From NCBI GenBank assembly GCA_010279815.1, contig QEOQ01000122.1:1063493-1127492 (forward strand): a stretch of DNA of 64,000 nt, written 5' to 3'. The stretch is from Brachionus plicatilis. Taxonomy: Eukaryota > Rotifera > Eurotatoria > Ploima > Brachionidae. Below are positions 55,959-64,000 of this stretch, piece after piece. How positions within the stretch are numbered: the stretch's first letter is position 1; each line of letters starts with the position of its first letter. The notes beneath the pieces were generated by a model, which worked only from the letters and a program-made list of their open reading frames with translations, was not told the DNA's origin and searched no databases. The translations under genes were made by a program, and so were the position numbers.

Positions 55959-58900
55959 TTTTTAGAGTAAACAATTTCGATTTAATTTTTTTTTTTTGTC
56001 AATTAACAATTTTAACAATCAGGTGCTTTTGTCTTGGCCATTACATTTTATTTAATTTTTTTTTTTTTTTTCGTACAATTTAAATTTTGAATAAAATGGA
56101 GAAATATTAATTTTTTGTCAAATCAATAGAATAATTTTTTTGTGATATTTTCAGTAGATTGGCTTGAAAAAAATTGCAATGATAAACAAAATTTTACCTT
56201 GAATTGTTGGCGTTTAACAAGTCAATATGTAGACATAATAAGCCAGCATTTTAGTTCAATCATGCATTAATAATCTAGAGTCTTTAACAAAATAGATTTT
56301 TAACTTTTTAAATATGTTTTCTTCTTAATCGAGTCCAAATTCAAATATTTATTTTTGTTTTCTTTAGCATGAGAACGTTTTCGTTGTTGGCTTTTTTAAT
56401 TAAAAATCGGTAACTAAGGGGCATTTTTTTTTATTGTCATCACTCTCTTGGTTATTATTTTTCTTTTAGCTACTTAGCTAAATAAATTTTGACTATATTT
56501 TTGCATTCACTCCATTGAAAGATATTTGACAAAAAGATGAGCCCGGTCTGAATCATTTGTGCATATTGAACAATTTAGAAAAAATTTCTTGAAATATTTT
56601 TGTTTGTATTTGTGCGCTGGCATTCTTTTCAAATGGCTCAAAACCAAGTTAATATTCAAAAATTTATTTTGTTCAAAATATTTTTTTTTTTAGTTTTAAA
56701 TAATATCAATAAAATTCAATAACTGCGATCTGAAAAGATCCGTCAATATTTTGATTTTTTCTTTGCAAAAAATAAACAATGCTGAATTAATGTCGCATTT
56801 TTTTATTTTTTTAAATGCGCCATTTGATATAATTTTTTTCTCAATCTATCTTTTTTTTTCAAAGCAGATAAATAAATGTAAATTTTATTATAATTTTAAT
56901 ACAGGAATTTTGGATCAGTTTTTTTTGTTCAAGCATACAAAGAAGAGAAGAGATAACGGCAATTTTTTATGGGCGTTTTCTGGCCATCACTTGTTATAGT
57001 AAACAAAAAAGAAAATTATTTTTGCTTGTTTCATCTTTAAACATTCGGTTTTGTGTTTTGTTTTCATTATATTTTTAGTCTAGTTTTTCTCAAGCCTAGT
57101 TATTCGTAGAGTTGGAAAAAAAATATATATATTTATTTTTTATGGAACGAAATAAAATATTAAGAGAAACAAATATTGAAAGAAAACCTAAATTTCAACT
57201 AGGCACCAAGTAAAATATTTTAAATTGCGAAGATAGGCGAGCTTTGCTGAGAAACTCTCTTTTAGAATAAAAATGCATCGAGTAATGAATCTGATCAGCA
57301 GCAAAGCAAAGATCTCTTGAAAATAATCAATAAATATTTCAATAATTTATTATAAGTATATTGGAGCGCGAGCTCAATCCACATCGAGTATGTGCCACCT
57401 TTGTCTGAGCTCCCTCGGTTTTAAATTAAATTAAAACGCAGCAGTTGAGTTTTTTTTTTCTCTCTCTCTCTCTTTTTTTTAAAGACATATTCGGAACATT
57501 ATTGAACAAAAATTTGTCTCAGGTAAATTTCGTTTCTAAAAGCTTGAGCTTAAGAGCACAAACAAAGCGAAGTTTTAAGAAATTTGAAATTTTATAAATA
57601 TTTGATGTTAAGAAATTTGTAAATTGGGAACTTAGGCACATTGTGTTCGGGAAGCCCACAACATAAAATGTTGGATTAGTTAATGCAATGAACTATAGTG
57701 AATTGGCGTAGTTTGGCATTTGACTAATCAATTTATGTTCTAGTTTAAAGTTAAGTTTCTAAAGGTAAAAAAAGAGGTTTTATTCTATTCTTATTTTGAT
57801 TGGAATTTTTTGTTGTAGTTTAGGTCAAGAAATGTAGATCAAACGCACTAAAACAAACTACTCAAAATTTGAAAGGATTTGTTGTCATCAACAAAATGGA
57901 AAAAAATTAAATTCGAATGTTTTGAAAGGTCGATAGGCAGTTGTTGTCAAATGAATGAAAGAATTGTTAAGAGAAAAAAAATTATCTGTATCGACAACAT
58001 AATTTTTTTTACTCTACTAAAAAATAAAACAAGCTTCCTATTTTTTTTTTTTTTTTAATTTAGTTTAAATCTTAATGAAGTTTGAAAGCTAAAATTTGAA
58101 ATTTTTTTTACATTTTTTTTATGTTTGTTGACTGTGAAAAGAATTATTTTTTATATCATGAATACATTTTATTTTCAATTAAAGTGCGTTTTCTTCTTGT
58201 AAGCAAATGTCCTCTTAGCGTTATGCACTTGTATTTGACAATCTCCTATAAATTTTCCAGAGTTTTAATGACCACTGTCATTTGAGCAGATTAAATCAAC
58301 AAAATTCGATTCAATTTAATCCACGTCTATCTTATTTTATTCTAAATTTATGTTATTAAGTAAAGTAAAACTCGTTAGAATATTTGTTTAGACCATGTGA
58401 TCTGATTTAAAAGTATTTTTATTTTAGTTCGAGCGAACAGTATTATTGAAAAAAAAAACTTCATGAAAAATTTATTAAATTGTTTTTTTGGAAAAAATCC
58501 GATTTTTTTAAATAAAGTATTCTTTGAATTCTAAAATTTTTGAGCAATTTCACATTTTTTTGTTCACATTTTACGGTTTTTAATTTTGATGCAATCATAA
58601 AATTACAGTAAATTCAACCTTGAAAAAAAAAAGATAAGATTAAATTTTTTTTAGAACCATGTCAAAAAAATTAAAATAAAATGTAGAATTTTCGTGAAAA
58701 ACAAGACAAAAAAATTCAATTAAGTTGTGTCAAAAGTAACTTAACTGTTTAGCTAGATTAGTATTTTTTATTTGCTTGCCTTATATTACGATCTTAAAAA
58801 GTAGAATATATTAAAATCATGTTAGAATCCATATTTTATCTAGGAATGATTATTTTTTTCATATCAGTTATATCCGGGTATTCATTTTTAAAAAAGACAA

Positions 58901-61164
58901 TCTATGCCTTTTATTCTTTCCCATTTGAATCGATCAATAGGTTGACTAAATTATTGTTAAGACTTATTATTATTATTATTATTTAAAATTTCGTTGTATC
59001 AACAGTTAAGTATTTTCTACTAAAACATAATTTTAGATCTTGAAAGAAAATCATAAATATGAATTTTAAACGTGATTAGTTATTTCAGCTTAGTTTAATT
59101 TAGAGAATCGTTTAAACACCTTAACGAAACTACGAGTTTATTTTATTTTAATTTACATGGAAGATATTTTTGAATGAAATTTTTGAAAAATTTTAACAAA
59201 GTCTTGTATCAATAAGTGTTATTAATAATTTTTATTTTTGTAGTTTTCTATAAGATTTCATGCAATTTTTCTTTTAAAAAATCAAGAATTGTTGCCTAAA
59301 CTTTTATTTTTTAGATAAGAAACATTAGTTATGAAATAAACTTTTTGATTTTGTTTGAAATAAAATATTGCCACCTAAGCTACGTAATTCATTTAGGTAC
59401 AGAAATTAGAAATTAAAATTATTGATTTTATTTAATTTGCTACATAGTGCGAGTAGTTTTGATTGAATTAATTTTTTAATTTTTATTATTATTTAGAATA
59501 AAAAATAAATATTATTTATTTTCTCGAAAATATCTAATTTAGGAAATTTATTAATCAATTGATTACACCGCTAGACTCAATATTTTTATTAAATGTATTT
59601 TTTAAATATGTATTCAATTTTTTAATTAGAATTACTTTTTTAAAAGCAAATCAACAGTTAAATGTTAATTATAAGAATTTCAAAAATAAGAATTATCTGT
59701 TTGGAAAAATTAATCAAGCTTTTTTTTGGCAAGTAAAGCATTTTTTTTCCAAAATTAAGCTAAAAAATACATTCGTCGACAAAATTAGATTAATTTTGAT
59801 TAAAAGCTATTTTTAAAATTAAATACTTGTTAAATAGTTTCTTTTTTTGTTTGTTTGTATTAACTTTACTATTGTAATTTTAGATATTATGCTATTTTGT
59901 GGAATCTATCGTGTTTAACTAAGCTTTGTTTTACTTTTATTTAATTTTTTTTTCAAAGATCTCCAAATTTATGAGCTAAAAAAACTAACTTTTTTTTTCC
60001 TATAATCTAAATGAGTGGGAATATTTTCACTCACTATTCATTTGTCATTGATTTTTTTATTGACGATAAAGTTAAAAGATGAAATCTACGGTAAATATTT
60101 TTATTTTAAAATCAAGTGTGTAAAATATTTCGGCTTTAAGCCAAAAATTCAAATTTATTTACTTTAAAAAATTTTGTTATATATTAAAAATTAAATTTTA
60201 TTAATAATGTGTATATTTTTTCCTTTCAAATAACTTTATTTACAATAAAATAATGATTTAATTTTTAATTTTTTTTTTGTCTTTGCAATGAGAATTTAAT
60301 TTTTTGACTGAACGTTCAATTCATAGAAAATTCATCGACAACATTTTTTTCAAAATCATGACCACCGCTAATAATTGTTAATTAAAAACTTCTACAAGTC
60401 TTCACAAAAAAAAAGGAAAAAAAATTTTCAATTGTTTGTTTTATTAATTTTGTTGGTATTCAATCGTACAAATAAATTTAAACAATTTTAAAATTAATTT
60501 AATTAAGTTTTATTTATTTTGAGTTGCATATAAACATTTCAATGAGATTTGTCTTAATTTGTTAATTTTCAATGAACCGATTTGCATCATCAATTTTTTT
60601 TTTGCGTTACACCAAAAAAAAAAAAAATAATTTTGAAGACAAATTTTTTGTCACTATGATAAAAAAAAAATATTATTCAAGTTTGAAAACCGTTCTTTCC
60701 TAACGCGTACACTCGCACCAATTTGAAACGAAACATCAAGTTCGATGTTTGATTTGATAAAATAGAGCAGTGTGTGTGTATGCGTGTAAGTATGCTGAAT
60801 GAATGTAGTGGGAAATAATAGAGAAAAAAAGGTGTCTAGAGCAGTGCACTAGTCATAAATTATAATAATTTATTCTCAAAATGGATCAATTAATTTTTGG
60901 TTTCGATCACACATCGATTATTTATCAGTGTAGAAGCCACAAGCAACTTGTTCTTTTCTCCACCCGTGGCAGCCCTCTCTCTCATCTCTTTCTAGTTCGA
61001 TTTTGGCCCTTGGCGCATCATCTCTCCGCACTGAATAATTAATTATAATTTTTTGAACTCTCTCTCGACAAATCTCTCCAAGTCTTAAACAAATCGATAA
61101 AACTAAATTATGATTTTATTATTAATTAAGAAAAAAAAAAAGCAAAAAAACGAATCTCTCCTTT

Positions 61165-61252
61165 CCCCCACACACACTCACTCTCTCTCGTTCACTCACA
61201 CTTATACTCACACATCCGCTCACATTTGCACACAAACACACACACACACATA
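61165..61252 (+). repeat. CA/CT microsatellite upstream of BCL9
   Basis: Alternating CACACA, CTCTCT and ACTCAC runs. A second CA run lies at 61487-61512, ending about 35 bases before the start codon. The opposite-strand frames rich in V, C and S are artefacts of these repeats. Confidence 0.75.
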
Positions 61253-61545
61253 AATCTTTAATTCGAATGACCCAAACCAGAAGAAGATACACACATGCAC
61301 ACACAGCCTTGTTCTCGTTTGTGTTGTTGTCGATGTTGTTTTGATTGACAGCTAATTTTATTTTCCTTTTTTTCTCTTTTGTTTTAGACAATAAATAAAA
61401 AAGCCAAAATGTTGTTCTTATGGCCAATTAATCTGTGAAGGCAACACACACAATGATACATAGCCTCTTGTAGTTGACAAGTACGCACACTTACAGACAC
61501 ACACACACACAGATACACACATAGAGAGACACAGTCACATAGACA

Positions 61546-64000
61546 ATGAATGACATGATGGAAAACGGGGCGCACAGCCAGCCAAGTCAATTGGAGTCGG
61601 GCGGGACAACGACGTCGGCGGCGGCGGCCACCGGCACAAGCACGTCATCGGCGAGCGGGCAGTCGCAGCCGGACCTGCTCGACCAGTTTTCGGCGCCCGA
61701 TCTCGACCACTCGGCGCTCAACCAAGTAAACCTTAACCTAAACGACCTGAACGACTCGACCATTAATCTGAACAACTCGAACGGTTCGCTGGACCTGGGC
61801 TCGATAAACATAAATTTTGCGTTGGCCGACGCCAGCCTCAAGGGCTCGGTGGTGGCGTCGCCCAAAAAGACCTCGGCCAAAAAGCGCAAGCTGGACGAGC
61901 TCGCCTTCGAGAACATATCCGACTCGGAGTCGGCCGGCTCAAACTCGTCAAAAGAGTCCAAGGCCAAGGACATGAAGTACGCGAGCAGCGGCGCCGATTT
62001 TAACGACGATTTCTTTGACGCGGCCGCCGCCTCCTCGCTTCTCGACGCCGACAAACACGCCGACCAAGAGAACGGCGACGTCGCCGACCAGGCAAACTCG
62101 AACGAGCAAACTGGCTACCAGCCGCAGCAGCCCATGTCGAACCGGGTCGCGTCGCCGGCCTTCAACCATCAGCTGCACTCGCCCTACATGATGCAGCATC
62201 AGAACGGCGCGGCGCAGACCCAGAGCCCCGGTTGCGGCGGAGCGGTTCAGCAACAACAACAACAGCAGCAGCAGCAGCAGGCGTCGCCCTTGACCCATCA
62301 GCCGATTCAGTCGCCGATGCAAGCCAAGCCGCCGACCCCGCACGCCAATCAATCGCCGGCCGCCCACTACCACCGTCAGTTCGAGGCGAACGAGGCCGGC
62401 AACTTGCAGGGCGTACCGCCTCATCATGGCCAGCAGCAACAGCAGCCTCAGCACCATCATCCTCCACCACCTCCACCACCGTCACATCAACTACCACCCC
62501 AGCCCATTTTTGTTCACGTTTTCACCACTCAAATCGCCAACGAGGCCGCTCAATCTGTCACACGTCAACACCACCGATCCATAATCGATTTTCATCGCAA
62601 CATGCCCGCCACTATTGATTTCATGCGCAACTTTCACCATCATCATCATCATCATCAGCTACAGCAGCAACAACAGCAACAACAACAGCAGCAGCAGATG
62701 CGGCCGAACGGCGCGGCCGGCATCCCCTTGCCCGTTCCCAACGAACACTTGACCGTCGAGCAGCTCAAGACCCGCACTGAAAAGCTGGGCAAGCTCAAGA
62801 ACCTCTCGTCTATCATCGGCATTGGCGGCGGCGGCGGTGGCGGTGGCGGTGGTGGTCAGATGCCGCCAGAGCCGGGCGCCAAGCGGGCCCGTTCTTCGAA
62901 CACGCCGGGCCAGGTGCCGGGCAGCGGCGCGCCGTCGCCGTTCACCGCCAACGGGGACATATACCCGATCGAGCCGTTCAATGCGTCCATGATGAACTAT
63001 GGGTCACAGGCGCAGCAGCAGGGCCCGCCGCCGCCCTATGCCCTCAAGCCCAAGATGCACAAGGCCGGCATGCCCGAAAAGTACTCGGACAAGCTGAAGA
63101 GTCAATCGCCCGGCGACTCTCTCAACACCGGCCTGCAAACAACGCCCAGTCCTCAGCTAATGAACTACTTTGAGCTCGAGGGCCAGGAGCTCACCATCAC
63201 CAAGCAGCTCAACTTGAGCTTTAAGTCAAATGGCGGCGGCGGCGGCGGGACCGATGACGACAAACATTTAGCCCGACCGCCCTCCGCTCAAAACTCCAAC
63301 ATAATCAATTGTTTGAACGGATCGTCGCCAAACGACGACTCCGACAACGTTAAACACCACAAGTCAAACAACGACACCGATCACCAATTTCATCATCAAT
63401 CGGACTCTGTCGGCGAACACTCGCGCAAAACACCCGGCATCAACAAATCTCTGTCCAACAGTCAACTGGACTACTACTCCAGCCAAAGTGTCAACTCACC
63501 CCACAACAACAACAACACAAATGCCAACCCGAACCCGAACACTAACACTAACAGTCAATCGCCGGCAATGAACGGCGCTAGCGGACCGCTCAATCAAATG
63601 CTACAAATGACCAACTCAATACCGAAGGCATCGCCTTACTCGAACGCCAAATCGCCCGGTCTCAACCATCCACAGTTCAGCGCGGGCTCCCATCCGCAAA
63701 TGTCCTCGTCGCCATCCGCCATAATCCAGCAGCAAGCACCCCCGGGCATCCCGCCCCACATCCTCATGCAACAACAGCAGCAGCAGCATCAGCAACAGCA
63801 AGGAGTCATGCCGCCCATGGCACCGATCAAAAACGGCAAGATGAGCAAAAAGCAGCAGCAACAAATGCAACAGCAGCAGCAGCAGCAGGAGATGATGCAG
63901 AGGGGTATGATGATGGAGGGCATGGGTCCGCCGCCGCCGCATCACGGAATGCATCGAGGACCGCCGCCGCCGCCGCACATGATCCCGCCCCATATGCTGC
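61546..64000 (+). CDS. BCL9: BCL9/legless homologue, Wnt co-activator (N-terminal part, runs off the window)
   Basis: BCL9/Legless bridges beta-catenin/Armadillo to Pygopus in nuclear Wnt complexes. The frame opens at ATG 61546 and stays open for 818 codons to the window end. An early nuclear-localisation-like patch (KKTSAKKRKLDEL) precedes acidic and Gln/Pro-rich sequence. HD1, the Pygopus PHD-binding segment, lies at about residues 321-356 (VFTTQIANEAAQS...IDFH, comparable with VFSTEMANKAAEA...VSFH of vertebrate BCL9). HD2, the beta-catenin-binding helix, is at about 402-424 (LTVEQLKTRTEKLGKLKNLS against LSQEQLEHRERSLQTLRDIQ). HD1 and HD2 are only about 45 residues apart, much closer than in vertebrates. 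A later conserved-looking block reads NYFELEGQELTITKQLN. The rest is poly-Q, poly-G, poly-P, poly-H and N-rich. No intron is seen. The sequence is GC-rich against its surroundings. Confidence 0.85.
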   Translation, partial: MNDMMENGAHSQPSQLESGGTTTSAAAATGTSTSSASGQSQPDLLDQFSAPDLDHSALNQVNLNLNDLNDSTINLNNSNGSLDLGSININFALADASLKGSVVASPKKTSAKKRKLDELAFENISDSESAGSNSSKESKAKDMKYASSGADFNDDFFDAAAASSLLDADKHADQENGDVADQANSNEQTGYQPQQPMSNRVASPAFNHQLHSPYMMQHQNGAAQTQSPGCGGAVQQQQQQQQQQQASPLTHQPIQSPMQAKPPTPHANQSPAAHYHRQFEANEAGNLQGVPPHHGQQQQQPQHHHPPPPPPPSHQLPPQPIFVHVFTTQIANEAAQSVTRQHHRSIIDFHRNMPATIDFMRNFHHHHHHHQLQQQQQQQQQQQQMRPNGAAGIPLPVPNEHLTVEQLKTRTEKLGKLKNLSSIIGIGGGGGGGGGGGQMPPEPGAKRARSSNTPGQVPGSGAPSPFTANGDIYPIEPFNASMMNYGSQAQQQGPPPPYALKPKMHKAGMPEKYSDKLKSQSPGDSLNTGLQTTPSPQLMNYFELEGQELTITKQLNLSFKSNGGGGGGTDDDKHLARPPSAQNSNIINCLNGSSPNDDSDNVKHHKSNNDTDHQFHHQSDSVGEHSRKTPGINKSLSNSQLDYYSSQSVNSPHNNNNTNANPNPNTNTNSQSPAMNGASGPLNQMLQMTNSIPKASPYSNAKSPGLNHPQFSAGSHPQMSSSPSAIIQQQAPPGIPPHILMQQQQQQHQQQQGVMPPMAPIKNGKMSKKQQQQMQQQQQQQEMMQRGMMMEGMGPPPPHHGMHRGPPPPPHMIPPHML

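Larger units (their letters stand above)
55873..61545. other. Intergenic region or 5' leader of the BCL9 gene
   Basis: AT-rich without convincing coding frames. A pyrimidine tract lies at about 57450-57480. A less AT-rich, CT-rich stretch (about 60700-61080) and CA/CT microsatellites adjoin the BCL9 start and probably belong to its promoter or 5' UTR. A 5' non-coding exon and intron are possible but not resolvable by eye. Confidence 0.45.

Noticed and set aside
61122..62618. Minus-strand and alternate frames across the BCL9 coding region and its CA/CT repeats
   Set aside because: Low-complexity V/C/S or L/R-rich frames mirror the repeats and the GC-rich BCL9 exon; HD1 and HD2 lie only in the plus frame starting at 61546.
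1..64000. CRISPR arrays, prokaryotic operons, rRNA genes
   Set aside because: No evenly spaced direct repeats with unique spacers, no bacterial gene organisation and no rRNA-like sequence; the DNA is clearly eukaryotic.

Overview
The window is nuclear DNA of a small-genome invertebrate: strongly AT-rich intergenic and intronic DNA, mostly short introns (about 40-70 bases) bounded by GT..AG, AATAAA poly(A) signals, and metazoan genes. A nuclear receptor with two DNA-binding domains (2DBD-NR, known from flatworms, molluscs, rotifers and a few other invertebrates), a BCL9/legless protein and a DMRTA-type doublesex gene point to a spiralian. Base composition and the style of the transposase suggest a monogonont rotifer such as Brachionus, but that is inference and not proven.

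Layout. 650-7770 (-): SKIC3/TTC37, the TPR scaffold of the Ski RNA-decay complex. 7893-10699 (-): an unrecognised zinc-ribbon protein with a Tyr/Asn-rich tail, ending only 122 bases upstream of the SKIC3 start codon. 11432-12421 (+): a single-exon 2DBD nuclear receptor without ligand-binding domain. 14122-36186 (+): DOP1 (dopey), eleven predicted exons with very large introns full of inverted-repeat elements, including a 4.6 kb transposon with an intact DDE transposase (26376-28202, -). 36187-39740: repeat-rich intergenic DNA. 39741-43006 (+): a secreted progranulin-like protein of ten granulin modules in fifteen exons. 43007-45866: more fold-back elements. 45867-47313 (+): a secreted GH29 alpha-L-fucosidase. 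47314-52925: intergenic, one tRNA-like relic. 52926-55872 (+): a DM-domain transcription factor. 55873-61545: intergenic or 5' leader. 61546 to the window end (+): the N-terminal 818 codons of a BCL9/legless Wnt co-activator.

The host genes are not a functional cluster; they serve RNA decay, membrane traffic, lysosomal/secreted functions, sexual or neural development and Wnt signalling. What links the window is its repeat ecology. At least three inverted-repeat elements with perfect 8-bp target duplications belong to one CAGAGTTG-ended family, a fourth 8-bp-TSD element fills an intron of the zinc-ribbon gene, TA-flanked elements lie in DOP1, two palindromes share the same core in introns of two genes, and several elements are nested in one another. 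The strongest gene-level novelties are the 2DBD receptor lacking a ligand-binding domain and the uncharacterised zinc-ribbon protein. Coordinates of spliced genes are my own reading of splice sites and coding frame; no transcript evidence was available.
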